Origin: Allobosea sp. CRIB-10
Lineage (GTDB): Bacteria > Pseudomonadota > Alphaproteobacteria > Rhizobiales > Beijerinckiaceae
Length of the DNA: 64,000 nucleotides
Reading direction: 5' to 3'
Assembly (NCBI RefSeq): GCF_900112185.1
Contig: NZ_FOKP01000009.1
Coordinates: 62,001 to 126,000, forward strand
Both the position numbers and the translations under genes were made by a program. The notes under the pieces were generated by a model. It ran no database searches, was not told where the DNA came from, and saw only the letters and a program-made list of their open reading frames with translations. Shown here piece after piece: positions 9,414 to 17,486 of the stretch; positions within the stretch are counted from its first letter, which is position 1, and every line of letters starts with the position of its first letter.

Positions 9414-10367
9414 TCAGCGGGTCGCCACCTTGCTGACGACCAGCCGGTTGCCGGAGAAGTTGACCTGACCATTCAGGCCGACGAGCTCCAGCATCAGGCG
9501 GAAGTTGCGGGTCAGGCGGGCCGAGTCGGCCGAGGTGGAGTAGAAGAAGTCGGCCGAGGTCGAGGTGGTCTGCGTGGCGCGGTGGGCGCGGTAGCAGCCC
9601 CAGCGGACGAACTCGCCCTCGATCCGGTCGACCTCGGTGGCGGTGAAGTCGCGCAGCTGGATCATGTAGTCGGTCGGCAGGCTGGTGCAGCCGTCGCCGC
9701 TGGCCGCGACCGGAGCCGCGCCGCCGCCGGCGCCACCACCGAGAACGATGCCGTCCTTGCCGACAGCCGCGGTGCCACCACCGGCCGGCCGGGCGAAGCC
9801 TTCGAGCTTCTGGGCGATCGCCGCGCCGAGATCAGCGGCGAGGAGGCGCGAATGGGTGCCGACGGTCTCGAGCAGGCACTCGGCGCTGCAGGGGTTCGGC
9901 AAAGCGGGCAGCTGGAAGCCGCCCACCTCGAAGGCCGCGATGAACTGACCGGAGCGGACATTGAGCACGCGGCCGGCGATGCGGATCTCGGGGAAGCGGA
10001 TATCGGCCGCGACGGCACGGCGGGCCGAGGCGTAGATCTGGTAGACGACCATGGCGTCGACCGGGGTCGAGACGGCGCGGGCGATCTCGATCAGCTCGGC
10101 GTCGCGGCGGCGGACGCGGGCGGTCTGGGTGATGCCGAGCGCCAGGCTGGTCTCGTCATAAACCTGGAAGCCGCGGGTGTTCAGGTACTCCGAGAGCTGG
10201 AGCTGAACCCGGTTGAAGATGCGGTTGTTGCGCGGAACCGTGTCCGGATCGGCGTCGTCCGACATCACCAGGAGGTTGATGCGGGAATTCGGCGATTGGG
10301 CGTGAGCGACGGCTGCGAAGGAGATCAGCAGCGCGAGGCCGAGCATGAGACGCTTGAACAAAGCCAT
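9414..10367 (-). CDS. Secreted CsgG/LpoB-like protein (possible PBP activator)
   Basis: A 317-residue exported protein. It has a Sec signal peptide (hydrophobic core ~8-20, probable cleavage after AHA). Residues ~28-150 run as RINLLVMSDD, then an amphipathic segment leading to LNTRGFQVYDE, then a DAMVVYQIYASAR strand and an IRIAGRVLNVRSGQFIAAFEV strand pair. This order (strand, helix, then a variable-substrate strand and an output strand) is what I associate with the CsgG/TolB-N/LpoB fold. No lipobox Cys is present. The C-terminal ~75 residues contain a beta-rich domain after a Gly/Ala linker. It lies 47 bp after the Tat-exported OmpA-like gene, probably in one operon. The LpoB comparison is attractive because LpoB activates a PBP in enterobacteria, but it is inference and needs a structure-based search. 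Confidence 0.55.
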   Translation of the reverse strand: MALFKRLMLGLALLISFAAVAHAQSPNSRINLLVMSDDADPDTVPRNNRIFNRVQLQLSEYLNTRGFQVYDETSLALGITQTARVRRRDAELIEIARAVSTPVDAMVVYQIYASARRAVAADIRFPEIRIAGRVLNVRSGQFIAAFEVGGFQLPALPNPCSAECLLETVGTHSRLLAADLGAAIAQKLEGFARPAGGGTAAVGKDGIVLGGGAGGGAAPVAASGDGCTSLPTDYMIQLRDFTATEVDRIEGEFVRWGCYRAHRATQTTSTSADFFYSTSADSARLTRNFRLMLELVGLNGQVNFSGNRLVVSKVATR

Positions 10368-10414
10368 GACGGGTGCCCCCTGAGGCGATGGTTGTTTCGG
10401 GAAGACGGTAAAAC

Positions 10415-11032
10415 TCAGCCGGTGATGGCGATGACCTCGACGCGGCGGTTGACGGGCGAATAGGGACTGCGCGGATTGCGCAGCATGTCCGGGCCGAAGC
10501 CGTGGGCGACGAGACGACCGGAGTCGATGCCGCCATAGGAAACGAGCCAGTCGCGCACGACGGATGCCCGCTCCCGGGAGAGCTCGACATTGTAGTCGTA
10601 ATCCCCGTCCGCACTGGTGTGGCCACCGATCAGGAAGCGCTGATCGAGCAGGATCGGGTCACGCAGCGCGTCGGCGAGCCGCCGCAGCGTGGCCTCGGCG
10701 CCCCGGCGCAGCACCGAAGAGTCGTTGTCGAAGAAGACGGTGACCTCGACGCGGCGCGTCAGATCGATCACGACGTCCTGGCCGTAACCGCGCGGTCGCA
10801 CCCGGCGCGGGACCGGAGCGGTGCGGCGCACGACGACCCTGCCGCCTCCACTGCCCGGCACGCGATCATGCGGCGCCAGCGAGCGCAGGATGTTGGTCGC
10901 GCCCTGGTCAGTCTGCGCCAGTGCAGGAACGGCGCTGAGCAGCGGCAGCGAAAGGACGAATCCGCCGAGCGCGCGGCGCGACATCATCTGCGGAAGCTCG
11001 ACGTTGTCCTTGCGCTCATCTGCGATCTTCAT
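10415..11032 (-). CDS. OmpA-family peptidoglycan-binding protein with Tat-like signal
   Basis: A 205-residue exported protein with an OmpA C-terminal-like domain at residues ~95-205: VTVFFDNDSSVLR, then IGGHTSADGDYDYNVELSRERASVVRDWL broken across residues ~150-178 and a terminal NRRVEVIAI strand. The Asp and Arg expected to bind meso-diaminopimelate in peptidoglycan correspond to the D in the GHTSADG loop region and the R in NRRVEV. The N-terminus carries SRRALGG followed by a hydrophobic stretch ending in ALA, a twin-arginine type signal. It is divergently transcribed from another OmpA-like gene 293 bp away and is followed by the CsgG-like gene. Role: anchoring or sensing the cell wall as part of the envelope cluster. 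Confidence 0.75.
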   Translation of the reverse strand: MKIADERKDNVELPQMMSRRALGGFVLSLPLLSAVPALAQTDQGATNILRSLAPHDRVPGSGGGRVVVRRTAPVPRRVRPRGYGQDVVIDLTRRVEVTVFFDNDSSVLRRGAEATLRRLADALRDPILLDQRFLIGGHTSADGDYDYNVELSRERASVVRDWLVSYGGIDSGRLVAHGFGPDMLRNPRSPYSPVNRRVEVIAITG

Positions 11033-11325
11033 AGCCAGACCCCCTGTTTACCCTCTCTTCGCATAGTCCTGTAGCCTCGACAATGCGACGGCCCCTCGGG
11101 TGAAAGCGGGTCGCGGCAATGGCGTTGCCCAAGCTTTGCCACGGTTTGCCGGATTTTCGCCGCGCGCAGCATTTTTTCCTGAACAGCGAATGAATGCCCG
11201 GCTTCCTACGCGCGCGCGTCATCATTCGGGCTCCGCCTTCGCGCCGGCATTCGCGAAACCGGCTCAGGGATCACCAAGGGCCTGACAACGTGCCCAGCGC
11301 ACACCCCGTCATGAGGAGACCCGCC
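11033..11325. promoter_or_regulatory. Divergent promoter region of the two OmpA-like genes
   Basis: A 293-bp gap between the start of the minus-strand OmpA-like gene and the plus-strand one. It must hold both promoters. I see no clear operator or RNA. A long open frame upstream of 11326 runs through it but lacks a good ribosome site and is not counted as coding. Confidence 0.45.
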
Positions 11326-12279
11326 ATGGGCTTCCAGCTCGACCAGACCGCCCGCCAGCGCAGCAGCCGCCTGCGTCTCGCCGTCGCCGCCCTCGCCGTC
11401 ATCGTCTCTGCCGGCGCCGGCTTGGCCCAGGGCGATGGTGGTAGCCCGGATGCACCGAAGGTCGCCGAGCGGCCGCAGTCTTTGAAGCTGGAGTTCTCCT
11501 CGCGCACGGTCTCGTTCGGCGTCGCCCAGGCGGCCCGCGAGATCATGACGACGCGCCAGATCCCGTTCGCGCCCGGCAGCTGGGAGGTCACCTCCGATGC
11601 CCGCCGCGCCATCACCCAATTGCGCGACATTTTCCGCGGCAATGCCCCCAAGGGCGCGCCCTTCGCCATCCTGGTCTCGGGCGGTGACGAAGTCGTCAAC
11701 TACCGCCGCGCCCGGGCGCTCCGGACCCAGCTGATCGAGATGCAGCTCGAGGATGCCGGCAAGGTGGTGATCGCCGCCCGCGCCACCGGCGAAGGCCAGG
11801 CTGCCGACGACGGCAAAGCCCGCGTCGATCTCGTCCCGCTCGATCCGGCCCGCTGCGGCGGCTGCGGCGATGCCTCCTTCCGCACGCTCGCCCTCGACAC
11901 CGGCGTCCAGAAGCTGGTGCGCGCCAGCGCCGAGGACGTGGTCGTCCCGGCCTCGCAGACCGCCGGCAAGGACACCGACGTCGCCGCGGCGCCGCTTCCG
12001 CCGGTGCGCCAGCAGGCCACCGAGAAGGCTCCGCAGCGGGTTGCAGCTCCGGCACCGCGCCCGGCCCAGAAGCTGGCGGTCGATCGCTCGGGCGAGCCGC
12101 GCTATGACGGCCGCACCGTCTTGGTCGAGCCCGACGATTACGGCCAGCAGCGCCGCCGCATCTCCCGCAGCGTCAGCCGTGGTGGCTGCCAGATGCCGGA
12201 CATCATCATCGACGACTACTATCCGGGCGGCCCGCTGGTGGGTTGCGACGGCAGCTACGGCCCGCGTCCGCGCTGGTGA
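11326..12279 (+). CDS. Secreted protein with OmpA-like domain
   Basis: A 317-residue exported protein. I chose ATG 11326 because AGGAG lies at 11313-11317, whereas the earlier in-frame ATGs at 11194 and 11311 lack such a site. Residues 1-35 form a Sec signal peptide (basic start, Leu/Ala/Val core, GLAQ end). An OmpA-like fold follows: IPFAPGSWEV, then DARRAITQLRDIF, a LVSGGDEVVNYRRARALR segment, and a short VDLVPL strand. The usual Asn-x-Arg pattern for peptidoglycan binding is degenerate. A Pro/Ala-rich spacer leads to a C-terminal region with two Cys (GGCQMPD and VGCDGSYG) ending in an Asp-rich, Tyr-rich tail. It is divergent from the Tat-exported OmpA-like gene. Confidence 0.65.
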   Translation: MGFQLDQTARQRSSRLRLAVAALAVIVSAGAGLAQGDGGSPDAPKVAERPQSLKLEFSSRTVSFGVAQAAREIMTTRQIPFAPGSWEVTSDARRAITQLRDIFRGNAPKGAPFAILVSGGDEVVNYRRARALRTQLIEMQLEDAGKVVIAARATGEGQAADDGKARVDLVPLDPARCGGCGDASFRTLALDTGVQKLVRASAEDVVVPASQTAGKDTDVAAAPLPPVRQQATEKAPQRVAAPAPRPAQKLAVDRSGEPRYDGRTVLVEPDDYGQQRRRISRSVSRGGCQMPDIIIDDYYPGGPLVGCDGSYGPRPRW

Positions 12280-12297
12280 ATGTAGGCCGATTTTCGG

Positions 12298-12340
12298 TCG
12301 ACCTGCACCGTCACCCCGGCCGGAGCGCCGGGATCCATCG
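12298..12340. repeat. Short palindrome next to AT-rich gene
   Basis: CCCGGC (12315-12320) and GCCGGG (12327-12332) form a small palindrome in a CACCCCGG...GCCGGGATCC context, a layout common in alphaproteobacterial intergenic repeats. It marks the left boundary where composition changes sharply from GC-rich to AT-rich. Confidence 0.4.
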
Positions 12341-12404
12341 CAAGGCTCAGCCCTCTACGATGGACTGTAAAGTTCACTTTGGCAGAATGGACAGAGAGGA
12401 CAGC

Positions 12405-12812
12405 ATGGCAACTACCTTGCGTAATTTTTCTCATGATGAAATTCTTATAACCAAGAATGAAGCGTGGTCTATTTTGCGTTTCTTCTGGCCAAATCACCGA
12501 ATTCAAGAAGCTGAAATCACCTATGGCGACATGAATTTTGCACAAGGACTTTTAGTTGAAGCCATCGACGCATCCTACAAAATGGGATTTGTCGAGATAA
12601 TTTTTAACAATGCTTTTTTAAAAGTTCCCGGTAGCTTTAGCGACGTAAAGAAAATGATAAAAAAAATCGTCAAAGAATCAACAAAGCATTGGTACAAAAA
12701 CATTGGCAAGAATAAATTTGACGACGCCACAATCTATATTATTGTACGCGACCGAATTGCATTAAATTTTAAAAGCGTTATGGGAATTAGAATGCAAACA
12801 GGAAGTTATTAA
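12405..12812 (+). CDS. AT-rich orphan protein, probably foreign
   Basis: A 135-residue protein of unknown function. Its DNA is strongly AT-rich (many AAA, AAT, TTT, ATA codons), quite unlike the flanking high-GC genes, and the shift begins near 12360 and ends near 12850. Start ATG 12405 is supported by AGAGAGGA a few bases upstream; an in-frame ATG at 12387 is an alternative. The product is rich in Lys, Ile, Phe and Asn, with no signal peptide or clear membrane helix, and contains an ITKNEAWSILRFFW segment, a GFVEIIFNN strand and a lysine-rich helix (~78-100). No family recognised. A single small AT-rich gene between native genes suggests a moron-like acquisition; immunity or toxin-like roles are possible but unsupported. 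Confidence 0.6.
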   Translation: MATTLRNFSHDEILITKNEAWSILRFFWPNHRIQEAEITYGDMNFAQGLLVEAIDASYKMGFVEIIFNNAFLKVPGSFSDVKKMIKKIVKESTKHWYKNIGKNKFDDATIYIIVRDRIALNFKSVMGIRMQTGSY

Positions 12813-12847
12813 CAATCATCAACCAATATTGACAGGAATTTCTCCGT

Positions 12848-13819
12848 TCATACGACGCGGTTAAGCAGCGCGGCCTCGCCACGCTCCAGGCGGCCGAGAT
12901 TGTCGAACAGGATGTCGACGACATTGCTCTCATACGCGCGGGTCTCGCCCGCGCTGTGCGGCGTCAGCAGCACCTGCGGCATGCTCCAGAGCGGCGAGGC
13001 GGCCGGCAAAGGCTCCTCATAGACGCAATCGATGCCGGCGCCGGCGATCCGGCCGGCTTCTAGGGCCGAGATCAGAGCCGGCTCCTCGACGACGCGACCT
13101 CGCGCGACGTTGATGAGGTAGGCCGACGGCTTCATCGCCGCGAGCGCGGCGGCATCGATCAGCCCCTCCGTCTCCGGCGTCAGCGGGCAGGTCAGCGCAA
13201 CGACATCGGCCTGGGCGAGCGCAGCATGCAACTCAGCCGGCGGCACGATCGTCTCGACATTCGGCTCCGAGCCCGGCCGGCGCCGCACGCCGATGACGCG
13301 CATGCCGAAGGCCGAAGCCAGCGCCGCGAGCCGCAGGCCGATGCGGCCGAGCCCGACGATCACCAGGGTGCGGCCACCGAGCTCGTCCTCGCGACGGGAA
13401 CGATCGCCGATCATCGGCCGCCAATGGGCTTTCGCCTGGTTGTCGCGGGCGAGATGGAGCTGACGCGTCAGCGCCAGGATCAGCGAAATGGCATGCTCGG
13501 CGACAGCGCGCTCATTGCCGCCCTGGGCGCTGGCGAGTCGCACACCGGCCGCGGCCAGCTTCTGCTTGTCGAACTGATCGGTACCAGCGCTGATCGACTG
13601 GATGAAGCGCAGCCTGCTCAGCCCTTCCAGCATGTCATTGCGCCAGAGCCCGGAAACGACCAGCACATCGGCTTCCGGCGCGCGGGCCCTGAGGTCGTCG
13701 AGATTGCGGACCTCGAAGCTCGTCGCCTGGCCATTGCGGGCGAGATATTCGTCGCGCATCTGATACGCCGGATGGGCGAAGCCGATGGTGAGGGCGGACT
13801 GCTTCGGCCAAGGCTGCAT
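12848..13819 (-). CDS. D-isomer specific 2-hydroxyacid dehydrogenase
   Basis: NAD(P)-dependent dehydrogenase of 323 residues in the D-2-hydroxyacid family (the glyoxylate/hydroxypyruvate reductase branch is likely). The Rossmann motif GLGRIGLRLA lies near residue 150. Downstream are the ARGRVVEE substrate/cofactor segment with its catalytic Arg, the Glu of AGIDCVYEEPLP, and the His of LLTPHSAGET as the usual acid-base residue. I chose the ATG at 13819 since the homologous part starts soon after it; the frame extends upstream to 13894 without a convincing start. Substrate cannot be told from sequence. It sits between a foreign gene and cobC with no clear pathway link. Confidence 0.88.
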   Translation of the reverse strand: MQPWPKQSALTIGFAHPAYQMRDEYLARNGQATSFEVRNLDDLRARAPEADVLVVSGLWRNDMLEGLSRLRFIQSISAGTDQFDKQKLAAAGVRLASAQGGNERAVAEHAISLILALTRQLHLARDNQAKAHWRPMIGDRSRREDELGGRTLVIVGLGRIGLRLAALASAFGMRVIGVRRRPGSEPNVETIVPPAELHAALAQADVVALTCPLTPETEGLIDAAALAAMKPSAYLINVARGRVVEEPALISALEAGRIAGAGIDCVYEEPLPAASPLWSMPQVLLTPHSAGETRAYESNVVDILFDNLGRLERGEAALLNRVV

Positions 13820-13924
13820 GCGACTTGTCTCCGGATCGCTGGAATCACCTGACGATAACGTCGGGGCGCCGCTTCGTCTCGTACGCCTCCGCATGCGCTG
13901 GCTGCGATGACTGCGCAGCGACGT

Positions 13925-14929
13925 TCAAGCCGACACGAGCGCTTCCCCCAAACGAGACCACTCCGCCTCGCTCCCCGGCAGGCCGAAGCGTAGACGTGAC
14001 GGATCATGCTGGAAGCGGCGGACATAGATCCCGGCCTGGCCGAGCGTCTCAAACAGCGAAGCGGCGCGTGGCGTCTCCAGCAGGCGGTAGAGTGTCGTCC
14101 CACCGACGACCCGGCCCTGCGGAGCAAGGAGTGCATCGAGCCGCTTGCTGTCGGCCGCGCGGGCCTCTCCTGCCGTGGAAAGCCACACCGCATCGCCGAG
14201 AGCGACCGCTCCGACATGCAGCGCCGGCCCGGCCACCGCCCAGGGACCGAGCATCGCCTGGAGAGCATCGGTGAAACGCGGCTCGCCGATCGCGAAACCG
14301 AGCCTGAGGCCCGCCAGCCCATAGGCCTTGCCGAAGGAGCGCAGCACCAGTGCACCATCGGGCAAGATCGGCGGCAGGCTGGTCTCGGGCGCGAAATCGG
14401 CGAAAGCCTCGTCAACCACCAGCAGGCCGCCTCGTGCGGCAAGCGCAGCAGCCAATTCAACCAACGTCTCCTGCGCGACGACGCGCCCGTCCGGATTGTT
14501 CGGATTGACCAAGACGACGACATTTGCGTCGCCGATCGCGGCGAGATCGACAATCTCGCGCACAATCGCGCCCGCCTTGCGCCAAGCCGGCGCGTGCTCG
14601 CCATAGGTCGGGCCGAGCACGGCGACATTCGCTGCCGGTATGAGACGCGGCAGCAACTCGATCAGGATCTGCGTGCCGGGCGCGGCGACGAGGCCGCTTT
14701 CCGGACGAATGCGATAGGCCGCGCGGGCCGCCGCCAGCAGCGCCGCCTCGTCCCTCTTGCCGGGCAGGCGCTGCCACAGGCTTAACGGCAGCTCCGGAAG
14801 CGGATAGGGGATCGGGTTGATACCGGTCGAGAGATCGATCCAGGGTTCGGGCGCCTGCGGAAACAGCGCCCGGGCCGTGGCGAGATCGCCGCCATGCCAG
14901 ATCGCTTCCTTCGTCTCCCCGGCCGCCAT
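13925..14929 (-). CDS. cobC: Threonine-phosphate decarboxylase CobC
   Basis: PLP enzyme of the class-I/II aminotransferase fold that makes (R)-1-amino-2-propanol phosphate for the nucleotide loop of cobalamin. 334 residues from ATG 14929. Seen: WHGGDLATA then LSTGINPIPYP near the N-terminus, which is typical of CobC; NPNNPDGR; VVDEAFADF with the PLP-pyridine Asp; and SFGKAYGLAGLR with the Schiff-base Lys. Its ATG overlaps the cobD ATG on the opposite strand (shared CATG). CobC and CobD work in sequence, so the divergent pair makes sense. An alternative ATG at 14962 would lie inside cobD. Confidence 0.92.
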   Translation of the reverse strand: MAAGETKEAIWHGGDLATARALFPQAPEPWIDLSTGINPIPYPLPELPLSLWQRLPGKRDEAALLAAARAAYRIRPESGLVAAPGTQILIELLPRLIPAANVAVLGPTYGEHAPAWRKAGAIVREIVDLAAIGDANVVVLVNPNNPDGRVVAQETLVELAAALAARGGLLVVDEAFADFAPETSLPPILPDGALVLRSFGKAYGLAGLRLGFAIGEPRFTDALQAMLGPWAVAGPALHVGAVALGDAVWLSTAGEARAADSKRLDALLAPQGRVVGGTTLYRLLETPRAASLFETLGQAGIYVRRFQHDPSRLRFGLPGSEAEWSRLGEALVSA

Positions 14930-15908
14930 GTCGCTCTCCGCAAGCCTGCCGCTCCTCCTCACCGCCCTCCTGATCGAGGCGGCGATCGGCTATCCGGCGC
15001 GCCTGTTCGCATGGATCGGCCATCCCGTCACCTGGATCGGCACGCTGATCGGCCGGCTCGATCGGAGCCTCAATCGCGAAGCCATGAGCTTCGCGATGCG
15101 ACGCATGGCCGGCGTCGCCGCGCTCCTGATCCTGCTCGGGGTGACGCTCGCGGCTTCACTTGCCTTGGTGGCGCTCTGCCGCCTCGCCGGACCACTCGCC
15201 TTGCTGCCGCTGGCGCTGCTGGCGTCGACCCTGCTGGCGCAGCGCAGCCTGCATGAGCATGTCGCCCGCGTTGCCGACGGACTGGAGCGAGGCGGACTCG
15301 TTGGCGGGCGCAAGGCCGTTTCGATGATCGTCGGGCGCGATCCCGAGAGCCTCGACGAAGCCGGCGTCGCGCGCGCTGCGATCGAGAGCCTCGCCGAGAA
15401 CTTTTCCGACGGGATCGTCGCGCCGGCCTTCTGGCTCGGGCTCGGCGGCCTGCCGGGCGGGGCGCTCTACAAGGCGATCAACACCGCCGATTCGATGATC
15501 GGCCACAAATCGCCGCGATACCTCGCCTTCGGCTGGGGGGCGGCGCGGCTCGACGACCTCGTCAACCTGCCTGCTTCTCGGCTGACTGCTCTGCTGCTGA
15601 TCGCCGCCGCGGGGCTCGACCGCCAGGCCGATGCCGGCGCGGCTTGGCGCGCCGTGCGCCGTGACGCCGGTCGCCACCGCTCGCCCAATGCCGGCTGGCC
15701 GGAGGCGGCGATGGCGGGAGCTCTCGGGCTCCGTCTCGCCGGCCCGCGCGTCTACGGCTCGGTCAGGATCGAGGATGGCTGGATGGGCGATGGCAGGGCA
15801 GAAGCTACCGCAGCGGATATCCGGCGGGCGCTCGTCCTCTACCGGCGTGCCTGCCTGCTGCTCTGGGGGCTGGCGGCAGCTGGAAGCGTTGCCGCGCTCG
15901 CCTTCTAG
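14928..15908 (+). CDS. cobD: Adenosylcobinamide-phosphate synthase CobD (CbiB)
   Basis: Integral membrane protein of 326 residues that joins aminopropanol phosphate to adenosylcobyric acid. Family marks are the GHPVTWIGTLIGRLDR segment near the N-terminus, the ESLAENFSDGIVAPAFW motif, the YKAINTADSMIGHKS motif and several hydrophobic helices. ATG 14928 fits the family start and overlaps the divergent cobC start codon. Its stop overlaps the convergent cobO stop by 4 bp. No separate promoter space exists, so the promoter must lie within cobC. Confidence 0.93.
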   Translation: MSLSASLPLLLTALLIEAAIGYPARLFAWIGHPVTWIGTLIGRLDRSLNREAMSFAMRRMAGVAALLILLGVTLAASLALVALCRLAGPLALLPLALLASTLLAQRSLHEHVARVADGLERGGLVGGRKAVSMIVGRDPESLDEAGVARAAIESLAENFSDGIVAPAFWLGLGGLPGGALYKAINTADSMIGHKSPRYLAFGWGAARLDDLVNLPASRLTALLLIAAAGLDRQADAGAAWRAVRRDAGRHRSPNAGWPEAAMAGALGLRLAGPRVYGSVRIEDGWMGDGRAEATAADIRRALVLYRRACLLLWGLAAAGSVAALAF

Positions 15909-16513
15909 AACTCGATCCCCTCCTGCGCCTTCACCCCGGCGGCAAAGTGATGCTTCACCAGCGTCATCTCGGTGACGAGATCCGCCGCTTCGATCAGCTC
16001 GGGCTTGGCATTGCGGCCGGTGACGACGATGTGGAGGTCGGGCCGGCGGGCCTGTAACACCGCAACCACGTCGGCGAGCGGCAGGTAGTCGTAGCGCAGG
16101 GCGATGTTGAGCTCGTCCAGAACCAGCAAGCGGATGCCCTCGTCGGCCATCAATTCCCTGGCTTTCTCGAAAGCTCTCGTCGCGGCCGCGATGTCGCGGG
16201 CCCTGTCCTGCGTTTCCCAGGTGAAGCCCTCGCCCATCGAATGCCAGGAGACCTGATCGCCGAAGGCCTCCAGCGCCTTGCGCTCGCCGGTCGACCAGGC
16301 GCCCTTGATGAACTGCACGACGCCGATGCGCCAGCCATGGCCGAGCGCGCGCAGGATCAGGCCGAAGGCGGCGGTCGACTTGCCCTTGCCCGGGCCGGTG
16401 TTGACGATCAGCAGGCCCTTTTCCAGCGTCTTGCCGGCGACCTCGGCGTCCTGCACCGCCTTGCGCTTTGCCATCTTCGCCTTGTGGCGGGCCGCGTCGT
16501 CAGTTTCGTCCAT
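15905..16513 (-). CDS. cobO: Corrinoid adenosyltransferase CobO
   Basis: ATP:cob(I)alamin adenosyltransferase of the CobA/CobO type, 202 residues. It attaches the adenosyl group to cobyrinic acid a,c-diamide. Seen: P-loop variant GPGKGKSTAAFG near residue 41, the QFIKGAWSTGE motif, WETQDR with the corrin-contacting Trp, and the LDELNIALRYDYL motif. It is 2 bp from the cobP stop (16516) in the same direction, so cobP-cobO form an operon read leftwards. Length is normal for the family. Confidence 0.95.
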   Translation of the reverse strand: MDETDDAARHKAKMAKRKAVQDAEVAGKTLEKGLLIVNTGPGKGKSTAAFGLILRALGHGWRIGVVQFIKGAWSTGERKALEAFGDQVSWHSMGEGFTWETQDRARDIAAATRAFEKARELMADEGIRLLVLDELNIALRYDYLPLADVVAVLQARRPDLHIVVTGRNAKPELIEAADLVTEMTLVKHHFAAGVKAQEGIEF

Positions 16514-16515
16514 CG

Positions 16516-17028
16516 CTACTTCACCTGCATCGGCAATCCGGCGACCATGAAGACCACGCTCCCGGCCTGCGCCGCAAGCCGCTGATGCAGGCGGCCGGCC
16601 TCGTCGCGGAAACGGCGGGCGAGGGCATTGTCGGGCACGATGCCGAGGCCGACCTCGTTGGAGACCAGCACCACCGGCGCGCTCGCCTCGCGGCAGGCGG
16701 CGACCAGTTCGCCGGTCGCGATCGCGATGTCGCGCTCGGCAAGCAGGAGATTGGTCAGCCAGAGCGTCAGGCAGTCGACGAGGATGGGCCGCCCGGCCGG
16801 CGCATTGCGGATCGCCTCGGGCAGCGCGACCGGCGCATCGACCGTCTGCCAGTCGCGCGAGCGGCGAGCCCGATGCTCGGCGATGCGGGCACGCATCTCG
16901 TCGTCATAGGCCTGGGCGGTGGCGATATAGGTCCAGGGCGCCGGCAGCGCCTCGATCAGCGCTTCCGCATGGTGGCTCTTGCCGGAGCGGGCGCCGCCGA
17001 GGACGAGGGTGAGCAAGGGATGGGTCAT
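16516..17028 (-). CDS. cobP: Adenosylcobinamide kinase / guanylyltransferase CobP
   Basis: Bifunctional enzyme that phosphorylates adenosylcobinamide and then transfers GMP to it. The P-loop GGARSGKSHHAE lies at the N-terminus and the second hallmark VDCLTLWLTNLL follows, with SNEVGLGIVP as the third. About 170 residues from the ATG at 17028; in-frame starts at 17040 and 17064 are possible, but the family normally begins a few residues before the P-loop. The upstream region is shared with the B12 riboswitch, which reads in the other direction. Confidence 0.93.
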   Translation of the reverse strand: MTHPLLTLVLGGARSGKSHHAEALIEALPAPWTYIATAQAYDDEMRARIAEHRARRSRDWQTVDAPVALPEAIRNAPAGRPILVDCLTLWLTNLLLAERDIAIATGELVAACREASAPVVLVSNEVGLGIVPDNALARRFRDEAGRLHQRLAAQAGSVVFMVAGLPMQVK

Positions 17029-17099
17029 GCGGTCCGCCATGCGCTTTCCGGTCGGGCCTTGCATTGCACAGCGACCACCGGATGGCTAATGATCATCGA

Positions 17100-17262
17100 T
17101 GACGGTGCCTCGACGACGAGGTGAAAAGGGAACGCGGTGAAGGACCGCGGCTGCCCCCGCAACTGTAAGCGGCGAGTTCCGCGCCATCAGCCACTGGTCT
17201 CGACCGGGAAGGCGGTGCAGGACATCAAGCCGTAAGCCAGGAGACCTGCCGTCATCCGATGT
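17100..17262 (+). promoter_or_regulatory. Cobalamin (B12) riboswitch
   Basis: Contains the conserved B12 box AGCCAGGAGACCTGCC (17235-17250), the GGGAAGGCGG segment near 17205, the GAAAAGGGAA segment near 17123 and a CCCCGCAACTGTAAGC core near 17155. These match the adenosylcobalamin-type riboswitch order. It precedes cbtB by about 40 bp and should repress cobalt uptake and the following cob genes when B12 is high. I cannot resolve the expression platform with confidence. Confidence 0.95.
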
Positions 17263-17302
17263 CGTCCAGCAGGCTGCCGGTGGGGTGGCCAAGGAGAACC
17301 AG

Positions 17303-17476
17303 ATGAATACGGCTACCGTCACCACCCAGGCCAGCGTTTCGGAACGGGCGAAAGCCGTCGCCGCCGCGCTGATCCTCGGCTGCGTGCTGATCTACACCGT
17401 CGGCTTCGCCGCCTCGTCCACTGTCCACAACGCGGCGCACGACACCCGTCACGGCCTCGCTTTCCCCTGTCATTGA
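17303..17476 (+). CDS. cbtB: Cobalt transporter subunit CbtB
   Basis: Very small membrane protein (57 residues) with one transmembrane helix (~17-40) and the C-terminal histidine motif ending HDTRHGLAFPCH, which is diagnostic of CbtB. AAGGAG lies 5 bases before the ATG at 17303; a longer in-frame reading from 17285 lacks support. It is the first gene after the B12 riboswitch and lies 10 bp before cbtA. With CbtA it is predicted to import cobalt; the family was defined by riboswitch-linked comparative genomics. Confidence 0.93.
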   Translation: MNTATVTTQASVSERAKAVAAALILGCVLIYTVGFAASSTVHNAAHDTRHGLAFPCH

Positions 17477-17486
17477 GGGGAAGCAC

